DNA from: Asterias amurensis
Lineage: Eukaryota; Echinodermata; Asteroidea; Forcipulatida; Asteriidae
Length of the DNA stretch: 64,000 nt
Direction of reading: 5' to 3'
Assembly: GCF_032118995.1 (NCBI RefSeq)
Contig: NC_092667.1
Coordinates: 736,931 to 800,930 of the forward strand
The notes beneath the pieces were generated by a model. The model searched no databases and was not told where the DNA came from. It saw nothing but the letters and a program-made list of their open reading frames with translations. Below are positions 33,258 to 43,955 of the stretch, piece by piece (position 1 is the stretch's first letter; every line of letters starts with the position of its first letter). Position numbers and translations under genes: made by a program.

Positions 33258-34270
33258 TGAAACCTCTATTTAGTAGTTTTCAGGTTGACACAAATGTGCC
33301 TGACACATTTCAAGTTCCCAATAATGATTTAAACTATAATTATGGATATTTAATTAACCTAAAATTTAAAAGATAACAACTGAAGCCAAATCAACACTTA
33401 TTGAAAATCAGACAAACACATCATGTAAATGAAATGTACACAACAAGTAAGCGCCTCTTACGACGAACTTCGAACGCACAGAAGTTCTTGCCCTTATAAA
33501 ACAGACTAGCTACAATTTAATGTGAACTTCGATGCATTCGGTATAATGAAACTCCTTCCAATATGCAGAGGGCGCTGTTCATTTATTTTTTTTTCCCTTT
33601 ATAATAATAAAGTTTTTGCCGTCGGTCTTTTATCAATTCGTCTTTAATCTTGCATGTTACTTGTATTGACCTTTTATAATAAGGTCTATATAGTTTTGCT
33701 GTTATTAAATTAATGATGATTTTTGCCCTAGTAATTAATGTAAATGATCATGTAGTCATAACAAACCCCTTTATAATGCAATGTGCTATTTTATGTGGTG
33801 CATTTTTGCAGTCATTACATAAACACATAGAGCGAACCTGTTCTCAAACATAACGTACTTGATTCTTTGTATAATGGCTTTGCGTCCTATTTCCAGTTTG
33901 TAATCCTGATAAAACATGTGTCAAAAGTAGGACACATAAAACAAAAATTAAAAGTGCAAAACACTGACATTTTTCAATATCATTCTTCTTGGTGTCGGTA
34001 AGAAAATATAACAATCAGTTATAAACCAAAGAAACTCTTGCAATTTATTACTCTTTTATTATAATATAAAACATGTTTATTACCTTCTATCACGTTTAAA
34101 TTATTGCTTCCCTTCTTGAACGTGAGATGTAATTGGTTGCCTTGGATGGGAATAGTGTGGTAACATTACAAGGCTTTTGTATTTATTTTTGCAAATAAAT
34201 TGGCTGTTGTTTTTATGCATGCATATTGCACACCAATATAACGCGAAGTATAATATCAACAACTTGTTTC
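33258..34270. other. AT-rich spacer, no gene seen
   Basis: Between the duplication and the LINE fragments. Contains AT-rich sequence and short homopolymers. No exon-like segment or repeat family member that I can name. Confidence 0.5.
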
Positions 34271-34278
34271 TTATACTT

Positions 34279-34870
34279 TGAACTTTGAAAATTGGTGCAA
34301 CATCCGGACGCCTATGTTGTATAACCTGATCGGTCTGAATGTTAAAGTCCCATAGGATCTTGACCTGGTCGGTCTCTACAACTTTCTCCGGAACATGGTC
34401 GTACCATTTCGCAAGCACTTTGACACCGTACTTCTTACACAGATCCCAGTGAATCACCTTGGCCAGCTTGTCATGTCTTCCTTTGTACTCCGTCTGTGCC
34501 ATCTTACTGCATTCGCTAACAATAATATGAAATACAGTCTCCTCTGCCTTGTTACACATCCTGCACATAGGAGAGACGTTTGCTTTCTCTATCCTTGCCT
34601 TCATTACATTTGTCCTTAGGGACTGGTCTTGCGCCGCAGTAATCAAGCCCTCTGTTTCCTTCTTTAGTTCTCCACTCTTTAACCAATTCCATGACTTGCT
34701 GCTGGCCACTTCCTCAGTACACCTCAAGAACCGGCCATGAAGTGGTTTGTTCCTCCAATCTTGATGTCTTTCCTCCTTCATTTCCCTCTTGTACTGCTTC
34801 GGCCCAACTTCGTCTGCCGTCGTGTACCTTTGTGCAACTTTCAACAAGCTCCCCTCGGTCCTCCTGACAT
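34279..34870 (-). pseudogene. LINE C-terminal fragment with CCHC-type finger
   Basis: The minus-strand frame reads REMKEERHQDWRNKPLHGRF, KSWNWLKSGELKKETEGL, ITAAQDQSLRTN and CRMCNKAEETVFHIIVSEC (C-x2-C-x8-H-x4-C), then HDKLAKVIHWDLCKKYGV and KILWDFNIQTDQVIQHRRPD. This block is a recurrent C-terminal part of animal non-LTR retrotransposon polyproteins. The frame is open through the block, but the reverse transcriptase that should precede it is missing. Sequence downstream of about 34279 departs from the family. Confidence 0.8.
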
Positions 34871-35242
34871 GACAATGCAAGTTAGTAGATCTTTCAGGTA
34901 AGTTGGTCCACTTCCACGACTGCATTGAAATGTTTGAAGGAGAATTTTGAAGATGATGCGAGAATGAATTGGAAGCCAATGTAGAGATTGCAAAGCAGGA
35001 GTAATTGAATCGCGTTTTCTTAACCGGATGATGAGACGAGCCGCAGAGTTTTGAATGAGTTGGAGTTTTTTGAGCTGTGAGTCGGGAAATCCATAGATAA
35101 GACTATTGCAGTAATCGAAATGACAAATTACAAAAGCATGGCTGAGCTTTTCTGCTGTAGTTTTATTTATGAACTGGCGAATTTGTCCGATCTTGTGTAG
35201 AGCAAACGAGGCGGAACGGTATGTTATTAACAAAATAGTCAC
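34871..35242 (-). pseudogene. CR1/L2-type LINE reverse transcriptase C-terminal fragment
   Basis: The minus-strand frame reads LHKIGQIRQFINKTTAEKL, HAFVICHFDYCNSLIYGFP, LQLIQNSAARLI, ITPALQSLHWLPIHSRI and FKILLQTF. This is the thumb-region signature of CR1/L2/jockey-type reverse transcriptases (DYCNSL, QN-AAR, LHWLP). It is cut off abruptly where the other LINE fragment starts. Confidence 0.88.
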
Positions 35243-35562
35243 AGAAGACTATTAGTTTCAGCCGTAGACTAAAAACACAACCAAAAAGTAAGAATATAAA
35301 ATGATTTATAACTAAGCCGACATAAAATAATCATCCTGTAATTTCATAAAAGGCTGTGAAATGGCCCGTAGAAGAATAATTTGAGAATCCAAAATGGCCA
35401 GCTCCACTTCCGGTTAGCGTGACCCGTGTTCGTTGGCTTAGTCAAACTCGGTGGTTGACCAGCTAATATTTACTTATATATTAATTGATAACTTCATTAT
35501 AAGACCTCAGTAATATTTTGTTTGAAATAGAACTACCGACAAAATAATACGCTTTTAATATC

Positions 35563-35920
35563 TTTAAAGACACTGGACACTATTGGTAATTGTCAAAGAC
35601 TAGCCTTCACAGTTGGTGTATCTCAACATTTGCATAAAATAACAAACCTGTGAAAATTTGAGCTCAATCGGTCATCGAACTGGCGAGATAATAATGACAG
35701 AAAAAAATACCCTTGTCACACGAAGTTGTGTGCATGTAGATGGTTGATTTCGAAATCAAATTCATGGAAATTACTTCTTTCTCAAAAACTATGGCTTCAG
35801 AGGGAGCCGTTTCCCACAATGTTTTATACTATCAACCTCTCCCCATTACTTGTCACCGAAAAAAAGGTTTGATGCCAATAATTATTTTGAGTAATTACCA
35901 ATGGTGTCCACTACCTTTAA
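35563..35920. mobile_element. MITE-A copy
   Basis: Left end 'tttaaagacactggacac', right end 'gtgtccactacctttaa', centre palindrome around 'gatttcgaaatcaaattc'. TTAA at both ends. Confidence 0.9.
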
Positions 35921-35984
35921 ACCCTTTCCCCATCACAAATAAACGTTGCCTTGAAACGGGCATGGTTTATAAATAGCGTTTCTA

Positions 35985-36120
35985 ACCCTTTGTTATATAA
36001 TGTATTGTGATAATAAAGTTGCAAGGGTCGTGTGTTCGAATCCCACCCGAGTAACATGCCTGTGATATTTTTTTCACAGGACTCGGGAAAGTACTGAGTA
36101 TACAGTGCTAACATACATCG
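35985..36120. mobile_element. tRNA-derived SINE remnant
   Basis: Contains a B-box-like GTTCGAATCCCACCC at about 36031, followed by a body with a small hairpin (cctgtgatattttttcacagg). The A-box half is not recognisable. Confidence 0.5.
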
Positions 36121-36169
36121 GTGTATGGGTTAAAAAAAAAATTAAAGATGCAAATTTAACATCGATAGT

Positions 36170-36397
36170 AAAGTAGAATAATTGATCCACACACATATGC
36201 CTCAGAATTGCACTCAACAAAATAATAGTGTGCTTTGTCAGTTCATAACGTACAAGAAAAAAAAAACGTTTTTCAAGGCACATTTGTGTGGGTCATTGCT
36301 TTCTCCTTTTAGAACATCTTTCCAACCATTATGTAATCAACAAACAATTTCAAACAAAGACCAACTTGTCCGATCCAAGGTAACGTGTCCCTTTAAG
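36170..36397. mobile_element. MITE-B copy, left half truncated
   Basis: Ends in 'gatccaaggtaacgtgtccc' + 'tttaa'. It includes the 'agtagaataattgatccaca' and 'ttgtgtgggtcattg' blocks of the family, but the outer left arm is missing. Confidence 0.8.
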
Positions 36398-36524
36398 TAA
36401 ATCGTCGTTTAAAAATGTGACTATCATTATTTAGAATGTGAAGTTTGCTATGAAGGCTCAGCTAATCTCGGTGGTTGACCAACTGGGACCCACCCAAGTT
36501 CCTGGAGTCAGGCCACGGACCTTT

Positions 36525-36710
36525 TTAGGGCTCAAAAGCTGCACAGTACTGTACGATGACATCGGAGTAGTCAAAGACCTGCTGTTCACTGCTTAAATTA
36601 ATGAAGAGTGCAGACACTAAGCGCTCAACTACACGGCATATCGTGCAGAATGAAACCTCGTCCTTGCAGGTTTCTTCCAAAATCCACTGGTTCAACTGTT
36701 GCCCAGGCAT
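36525..36710 (-). CDS. Possible terminal exon, Cys-containing (saposin-B-like?)
   Basis: Minus-strand open segment directly after an acceptor (GTTTTATAG|ATGCC). It reads MPGQQLNQWILEETC, DEVSFCTICRVVERLV, then VFDYSDVIVQYCAAFEP and TAA. The C-x2-C followed by a hydrophobic helix and a late Cys is reminiscent of a saposin-B half, but the spacing is not diagnostic. It may follow the signal-peptide-bearing segment at 36939-37310, though I could not find a convincing donor there. Confidence 0.3.
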   Translation of the reverse strand: MPGQQLNQWILEETCKDEVSFCTICRVVERLVSALFINLSSEQQVFDYSDVIVQYCAAFEP

Positions 36711-36938
36711 CTATAAAACAGTAGTAAATTGTGGCCCATTAGGGTAGTTTATCATCTAGCCTACATTTATGTGGATGGAACGGTGTTAGACAATGTTTTT
36801 TTTAACTTATGGAAGCTTTAACATAGATTTTCTTAAATCGGAGTTTCAATGCTTAACTGAATGGGAGCGGTTTCCTGCAATAGAAGTAAACTCGTCACTT
36901 TCCTGCATGAATTCAACCTTGTCCTTCCGGAGTCAAAA

Positions 36939-37310
36939 CTAAGTAAGAGGCTGTGCTCCGAACTGGGGCGGGCATATCTGAGATAAGGCCGTTTCAATCC
37001 CAACTGCCGATGAAGAGGTAAGGACTGACTTCTTGTCCCTGAACATTTTAGGGTACTTTCTCAGAATCTGCTGGTTCTGCCGCGGAGTGAGCGTCACAAA
37101 TGATCTCTGGTATGTGGCATTGGACAAAAGTTGCGGATTTTGTTCAATTTCTTCATTGACAGATCTCTGAGACTCAATCTGCTGTATTTTATGGTCATTC
37201 ATTTTGTCAATTGATTTGGTTGGACATTCAGAACAACATGAGCAGTCGACGCAATACGACGACGGCACAGTGTTAACCAAGATGGTCACAATCATCGGTG
37301 CGGTGAACAT
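36939..37310 (-). CDS. Possible small secreted protein (123 aa open frame)
   Basis: The ATG at 37310 lies 26 nt after a plausible acceptor (CGTTTTCAG). The frame opens with a signal-peptide-like segment (MFTAPMIVTILVNTVPSSYC), then CVDCSCCSECPTKSIDK, a charged helix-like middle, FVTLTPRQNQQILRKYPKMF, and a dibasic RDKK. It ends ...SQICPPQFGAQPLT before TAG. Unrecognised. It may be a first coding exon whose donor I cannot place, or a complete small secreted protein, or chance. Confidence 0.35.
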   Translation of the reverse strand: MFTAPMIVTILVNTVPSSYCVDCSCCSECPTKSIDKMNDHKIQQIESQRSVNEEIEQNPQLLSNATYQRSFVTLTPRQNQQILRKYPKMFRDKKSVLTSSSAVGIETALSQICPPQFGAQPLT

Positions 37311-38670
37311 GCTTGTAATTTGTCGGTGTCAAATTTCTGAAAACGATGTTAAGACTCGAGAAATGTTTTTGCATGTGTTCTGATCTCATCTAATTGTTGT
37401 CCTTTTACGTCAAGCACCACTGCGTTAAAGACCTATAAACTCCAACGCCAAACAGAAAGAAAAAAACATCCGTTTTATCTTTTTTCTTTAAGGATACCTG
37501 TAAATATAACTAAATAACTAAATGTCAACCTTTTTTATTGTCCGTTTCACTGATATCCGCACAGCTAGCGTAGCATTGTCAATTGTGTTTGTACAATCAA
37601 TTTCCCGCGCTGTCGGGAATTGACCCTCAAATAAGATTCTTTTTGTCATAACACTATGCCCCTGCTTCATGCTATGACCAAGAATAACGTGCAATTGTCA
37701 TCTTTGGTGGAAACATTCATTCCAAGTACAGAATAAGTAACAATCGATATAAAATGGGGAATGCAAAATCTTTCTGCTGAACGTTGTCAACATAAACGCG
37801 CTACTCTAAAAAGAATTACACGCACTTCTCTTGACCACTGAAGTTGTCTATAATCCGCATCGTCCTAGATCACAAACCGTCATCATCATCAAGTCGAGCG
37901 CCATCTAGAAACTCGAGCCTTCCCAGTGATTTGTCTTCAGATGTTCCGATCACGCAAGCAGGAGCGTGTAGTTCCTCAGCGCTGGCCACCAGTCTAATGC
38001 TACTACATTGTATGTATAACTATGAGGTTGGTTCCACTATCGAATATCATAGTTCTAGGAGTAGCCTTTAAATGCTGGAATTGATTCAAAAACATAAATG
38101 TTTCAGGGAAATAAAAGTGATGTTCGAGAGGGAACTTTCTTGATGATCTTGACAACTTGCTCCCTTGAAGGAGTCGTGTACACGTTCTCATTATAAATAC
38201 GTTCAAATATTGCTTTTCAACGTTATCGTATAACGGGGTCGAGCATCTCGATGTACTTGTTTTTTATTGCGCGCATGCGTGGTAACTCCAGCTACACAGG
38301 TGTCCTTGGTTTTTCCATGTTTTAAGCTTGCGGTGTTGGTTCAAACAGCACACACATAACGGAGCATACAGTATAACTTCACAATGTTGTGATGTTTTAC
38401 CCTGCTGGGTCTCGACCGCAGTCAGAAAACAACAACAGAACCGTGCTTATCCAGAGCAGAGGTACATTTCACACGATGAGCACTTGACAACACTGTGTTC
38501 TTAGGACCATGGACCCACGGGAATTCATCCTTGTGCACCACCTAGCATCTAGACTTGATTTCAAGTCTTGGATCGCGGTTAATACAGAGGTTGATCACAA
38601 GAGGGCGCTGATTGTAGTGGCTATTAGGACGACTAAAAACCACGAGTAAAGGAGAGAGGTTTATAGTATA

Positions 38671-38838
38671 CAAATATTGACTGCTTCGAGTGCTATGGTT
38701 AAAACTATGACTCCCGAGGTGATCCCCGGAGCGTTCTATTTTCCCGAGGCGAAGCCGAGGGAAAAAAAGAACGCTCCGGGGATAACCGAGGGAGTCATAT
38801 TTTTTAACCATTGCACGAGTAAAAGCAGTCAATATTTG
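38671..38838. mobile_element. Palindromic element, ~80-bp arms
   Basis: Left arm 'caaatattgactgcttcgag', then 'atgactcccgaggtgatccc' and 'cggagcgttctattttcccg'. The right arm mirrors these, ending 'aaaagcagtcaatatttg'. A half-copy of the outer arm appears in the duplication (about 28090 and 32352, 'agcacgagtaaaaacagtca'). Confidence 0.8.
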
Positions 38839-39031
38839 TTTTATAACACCCCAAACATTTCTAAATACTGTTACAGACCTGAATGCTACAATCCACGGAC
38901 GACGCGAATACAGATTGCAAACACTTCTACTTACTGTGTTGCATGTAGTGTCGTGCAATCCGAAATGGTTACAGACTATTAATTTATCATCCTCGTACAC
39001 GCAACGGACGTCTGGGTACTGCACGCCGTGT

Positions 39032-39105
39032 GCTAGTCTGTCGGACTAGCGCACGGCGCCGTGTGCTAGTCTTCGGACTAGCGCTAGTCTTCGGACTAGC
39101 GCATG
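39032..39105. repeat. Cluster of short GC-rich hairpins
   Basis: The words 'gtgctagtc' and 'gactagcgcacggc' repeat and invert, giving three overlapping stem-loops in about 75 bp. Confidence 0.7.
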
Positions 39106-39204
39106 GCAAACCGACGCACTATCACACGGCCGTCGTCTAGCAAAACTAAGACATGTCATGTGACGTGCTCTAAACCAATGAGCAGGCAGAATACTTGCAA
39201 GGGG

Positions 39205-39662
39205 TGTTATAATATAAAATATTGTGAGTAACGGCTCACTCTGAAGTAACGTAGTTTTCAAGAAAGAGGTTATTTTCCACTAGATTGATTTGGAGACCTC
39301 ACAATTAGACTTTGAGGTATCGAAATCAAGCATCTGAAAGCACAAACCTTCGTGTGGCAATTAAAGACACTGGACACTATTGGTAATTGTCAAAGACCAA
39401 TCTGCTCACTTGCAGAAATCACCCATGGAACACGAAGTTGTGTGCTTTCAGATGCTTGATTTCGGGACCTCAAATTCTAAATCCGAGGTCTCGAAATCAA
39501 GTTCGTTGAAAATAACTTCTTTCTCGAAAACTACATTACTTCAGAGTAAGCCGTTTCTCACAATATTGTATACCACCAAGAGCTCCCCATTACTCGTTAC
39601 CAAGTAAGGTCTTACGCTAATAACTATTTTGAGTAATAACCAATAGTGTCCACTGCCTTTAA
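39205..39662. mobile_element. MITE-A: partial copy (39205-39360) plus full copy (39361-39662)
   Basis: The partial copy has the interior ('attgtgagtaacggctcact') but only one end. The adjoining full copy runs from 'ttaaagacactggacacta' to 'gtgtccactgcctttaa'. Confidence 0.85.
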
Positions 39663-39772
39663 GTGTGTTTTTTGTCTTACAATATTATCTCGCAACTTCA
39701 CTAACATCCACACAGTTGTAAAATATGGACATCAATGACTAAGAGGGTTTACATTCAAATTTCTAGTCAGAC

Positions 39773-40148
39773 TTTAAGATACTGGACACTATTGGTAATT
39801 GTCAAAGACCAGTCTTCTCACTTGCAACATACGCATTAACAAACCTGTCAAACGTTTAGCTCAATTGGTCGTCGAAGTTGCGAGATAATAATGATAGAAA
39901 AAACACCCTTGTCACAAGAGGTTGTGTGCTTTCAGATGCTTGATTACGAAACCTCAAAATCTAATTCTGAGGTCTCGAAATAAAATTTGTGGAAAATTAC
40001 TTCTTTCTCGAACACTAAGTCACTACAGAGGGAGCCATTTCCCATAATGTTTTATATTATCAACAGCTCTCCATTACTCGTTACCAAGTAAGGTTTTATG
40101 CTAACAATTATTTTGAGTTACTACTAAACCTGTCGTGTCCACTACCTT
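39773..40148. mobile_element. MITE-A copy
   Basis: Left end 'tttaagatactggacacta', right end 'gtgtccactacctt'. Full length with the central palindrome. Confidence 0.88.
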
Positions 40149-40798
40149 GGTCCATATCAGAAACACCTGCCTCGTGATAAAAGGGAAGGCTAATGCATAT
40201 TTTGATTAAAAAATAAACTATGAGAGCTAATTATGATTGTATGCATTCAGACCCTAATGGGGTTTAATTGCATACCGTAATCAAATTGAGCTTAACTATG
40301 CAGGGTAACAAATCAACCATGACGAATACGTGATGGTGTAATTTTGTCTTTCTGCAAAATTGAATTTTAAAACAAAAAACAAAATATACCCAGATAAATA
40401 AAAAGTAAAAAAAAAAAAAAATGGAGGATTTAGGACATAATTTTCTTCCCTGAAGCTGTGTACAAACTGTCCTTGGCCCATTTCATAATGCCTGTAAACA
40501 AAAATACTTGTTCAGCAAACATAAATATTGCTTAATAGAAACGAGTTATCAGTCTATAATACATAAAGTTCACATTTTTATCACTGGTGTCCACCTCGTT
40601 TTTTGCTGAGCGAAGAAATTTTGGAAGCAGTTTCTGAGTAGAGCTTTTGTGTTTTGGGTTGATACATTACAAGTTTGTTTTCTATGCTTTTCGAGGTGAA
40701 GGGCCTGAACAATAAGCACCTTTCATAAGAACAAGGGCATCTACAACAATCACGCCAATTCCCACCTGGAGTTTGTTTGCATCACTGTAAACATTGTT

Positions 40799-40930
40799 TA
40801 AATGCACTGGGCACCTTTATTGTAATGGTCAACGACCGGTATTCCCACTTTGTATGCCTCAATACACGCATAAAATGCCGAAAATAACATATCTGTGAAA
40901 ATCTTTACATCACTTCAATCTTCCTAATCA
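40799..40930. mobile_element. MITE-A, left-end fragment
   Basis: Begins 'aatgcactgggcacctttat' and keeps the 'cccactttgtatgcctcaat' and 'tctgtgaaaatc' blocks; diverged and truncated. Confidence 0.6.
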
Positions 40931-41261
40931 CTCCATTTCTGACATGATTTTACAGGGAATAGAAGCACATATGCAACCACAGAGAGACTGTTCGTTTAGT
41001 AAACCTTTTGTTTTGCCGTCTCCTTTTCCCCCATAGCCTTTAAGCCTGGGCCTCATTCACCAATTAATAACTTTTTACCCCACCTCCCAAACCTTGATGT
41101 TGTTCTTTGTGTTTCCATCCTCTTGCTTGTGGTCAAGCCAGTCCCTTCCCTTCACCCCCCTTTTTTTTGTCCCCCTATTAATTGTTTGCCCCTTGCTTTT
41201 TGCTGTATGCTTTCTAACTCCATTCCGTGTATTTCCACTTCACTGCTTGTGTTTTACTTAG

Positions 41262-41352
41262 TTACCTATTCATGTTTGTTGTGTTGTCATTTAGCCTTCG
41301 AGAAAGACTCTGCTAGGGTCGAAACGTCAGGCCATTAACTATTTTTTGCAAA
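41262..41352. repeat. Penelope-type terminal motif (copy 1)
   Basis: The block from 'ttcatgtttgttgtgttgtc' through 'gactctgctagggtcgaaac' to 'gtcaggccattaact' recurs at 58252-58340 and, inverted and diverged, at 54236-54305. A 'gactct-loop-gggtc' stem followed by GAAAC is like the 3' half of the hammerhead-type motifs reported for Penelope-like elements. The family assignment is an inference. Confidence 0.45.
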
Positions 41353-41404
41353 ATGTTTTTATGTTAACAATTATTTTGAGTAAATAACACTTGTGTTCAT
41401 TGCC

Positions 41405-41801
41405 CTTAAAGACACTGGACACTATTGGTTATTGTCAAAGACCAGTCTTCTCACTTGGTGTATCTCAACATATGCATAACATAGCAAACCTGTGAAAATT
41501 TGAGCTCGATTGGTCGTCGGAGTTAAGAGATATAAATATGAAAGAAAAAAACACACTTGTCACACGAAGTTGTGTGCTTTCAGGTGCTTGATTTCGAGAC
41601 CTCGAGTTCTAAACTTGAGGTCTCGAAATCAAATTCGTGGAAAATTGTTTTTTTTTTTTTTCGCGAAAACTACGTCACTTCAGAGGGAGCTGTTTCTCAC
41701 ATTGTTTTATGCTATCAACCTCTCCCCATTACTCGTTACCAAGTAAGGTTTTATGCTGATAACTATTTTGAGTAACTACCTATAGTGTCCACTGCCCTTA
41801 A
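41405..41801. mobile_element. MITE-A copy
   Basis: Runs from 'ttaaagacactggacacta' to 'gtgtccactgcccttaa', with a well-preserved central palindrome 'cgagacctcgagttctaaac' / 'gaggtctcg'. Confidence 0.9.
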
Positions 41802-42236
41802 GCATATCGATATGTTTCAAGATTTACAGCAAAGTTTAAACTTCAAAATTAATGTCACGTTAATTATACTCAATTAATGGAAGTCATTATAACATACAAT
41901 TTTTGCTTTTCTAGGTGCCCGTAAATCGAGGTCAACTTGCACAGTCTACCATAGCCTGACCATCTGAAATCAGACTTGGAGTCTCGTGATTTACGCTAGA
42001 GAGCTGCTGTTGAGCCGACGTACATAATAACATATTGACCTCGCATCATTTTACTTGGCTTCGCCCCTGGACTCCTGTTAGGAGCCTTTAAACGGGCCGT
42101 ACCCTGATGAAGACGTCCAGGATTGATCATAGTTATAAAAAATAAACACACACAAAAAAGAGCTGGTATAACTTTCTCCATAGAAACCAATCTACACATA
42201 ACACGTATGCCTCTTTTGCATTTTCATTATTATTCG

Positions 42237-42280
42237 TTTGTGTGTGTGTGTGAGGGGGGGGGGGGTAGGGCGGGTAGGGC
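42237..42280 (+). repeat. (TG)n followed by G-quadruplex-prone G tract
   Basis: (TG)n at 42237-42252, then a run of 12 G, then TAGGGCGGGTAGGG: four or more G3 runs with short loops. Confidence 0.85.
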
Positions 42281-42423
42281 GAATTAACCCCCTCCCAAAG
42301 TATTTCACACTATTCTAAACGATGGCGTTAAAATAAGGTACCGTAACAATGAGTTTTTAGTAGTCTTTTGCCAATTTCTTTGAATTATTTTTAATATGCG
42401 CTTCTACTTGTGAGCTTAATTAA

Positions 42424-42606
42424 TCAATCAATCACAAGAACCATCCCTGCTCTCACATGTACCCATTAACCCCTGGATGGAGAGAAGCAATTTTGTCAAG
42501 TGTCCTGCGCAGGGACACAAGTGTCACGAGCGGGACTCGAACCCACACTCTGAACAGAAGCACCAGAGCTTGAGTCCGGTGCTCTTATCCGCTCGGCCAC
42601 AACACC
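42424..42606 (-). mobile_element. tRNA-derived SINE (Leu-type head)
   Basis: On the minus strand the head reads GGGTGTTGTGGCCGAGCGG (A box), then ACCGGACTCAAGCTCTGGTG and GTGGGTTCGAGTCCCGCTC (B box). The head resembles tRNA-Leu/Ser class II. The body has 'ttgcttctctccatccagg' and 'ggttaatgggtac', shared with the copies at 5505-5705 and 60420-60665. Confidence 0.85.
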
Positions 42607-42800
42607 CTAAAGTGGGCTGAAAATACAAACTCCAAGATGGCAGCATGATATGGCGGCCATTTTTTATTTACATTATGCATCTTACACTGCCATACATCAT
42701 TAAGACGTTCGATCCAAAGATTAAAAAAAACGGTTGTTATTGTGACAGCTGAGAAGCTTACCCTGGATAAATATTAGTAAATGTAGTGATCGAAGCAGCG

Positions 42801-43112
42801 TTAAAGGCACTGGACACTAATTGTTAGAATGAAAACTTGATTAGTAACGAGCAAGGGAGAGTTGTTGATATAGTATAACACATTGTGAGAAACGACTCCC
42901 TCTGAAGTAACATAGTTTTTGAGAAAGAGGTAATTTCTCACTGAAATATTTAAACACTTAAGGCTTGCAGCCTTTTAAGACATCTGAAAGCGAACAATTT
43001 TTTTGCAACAAGGATGTTTCTTTCTTGCATTATTTGTTTGCATTTTCGATTACCAATTGAGTACAAACTTTCACAGATTTGTTATTTTATGCTTATATTG
43101 GGATAAACCAAT
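42801..43112. mobile_element. MITE-A copy interrupted at its right end
   Basis: Left end 'ttaaaggcactggacacta'. The right end stops at 'gggataaaccaa', where a MITE-C fragment begins. Confidence 0.85.
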
Positions 43113-43290
43113 TTCATGGAGCTGCTTAAGCACAATATTTTGCTTACAGCAGAACATTCTTGCTTGGTAAGATCAGATTACCGGCTAAGACTCCACCCAA
43201 GTGTTATGCTATGTAAACAGCAGCTCAATACCAGTCACAAGCAATGTATGTTGCATGAAATATTGGAAGGCTATGTTAAGAATCAACATC
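43113..43290. mobile_element. MITE-C fragment
   Basis: Begins 'tttcatggagctgcttaagc' and contains the family's interior (a ttgcttggtaagatcagatt-like block and ataccagtcacaagcaatg), but lacks the mirrored right end. Confidence 0.7.
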
Positions 43291-43710
43291 CGTCTTCTCC
43301 TTATAGCTCGCAAGTTTGACACTGTTTGATCCCCTAAAATCAGCAAGCAGTAAGCTAAAACCAGTCTTGCGTTTTCAAACTCCACAAAAATTTAGCCATG
43401 CTTTTAGTGGATAACTACGATTTACTTCTGAAATTTTCAACATCTTAGGTGACAGCAAACCAAGAATATAAGGAAAATTGCATCAAAATATTATTAGTCA
43501 AAGTGCAACACATCGAAATCAAAGTTCAGCGTGAGCTCCACAGCACTAGCCGGTCAAGCGTGCCCGACGGACGGCGTGGCTCAAGGGCGGATGATACAAT
43601 GACAACACTTTTTTGTTTTACTTTTGAATGCAGATTTCCCTCAACCCTAACGAAATATGTGTTATAAAATTCTGAAAAGAGTAAAATTTTGACATTCGTG
43701 TCACTTCGTG

Positions 43711-43955
43711 GGACACCTGGTAAGTCAAAGACCAGTATTCCCACTTGGTGTATTCCCACTTGGTGTATCAAGTTGCAAGTGAGAATAATGAAAGAAAAAA
43801 CACACTTTTAGATGCCAATATTAAAAAGGCTTCGGGCCGTTTTCACTATTTGAGTATTTTATTAGTTGAGTAGGAAAAATTGTATGCTACCAACAGCTCC
43901 CCATTGCTGCGTTTACCAAGAAGCTGTTATGCTAGCAATGTACACTCCCTTTAAA
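43711..43955. mobile_element. Degenerate MITE-A copy
   Basis: Retains 'gtcaaagaccagtattccca', 'ccaacagctccccattgctg' and 'tgtacactccctttaa'; the interior is deleted. Confidence 0.7.
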
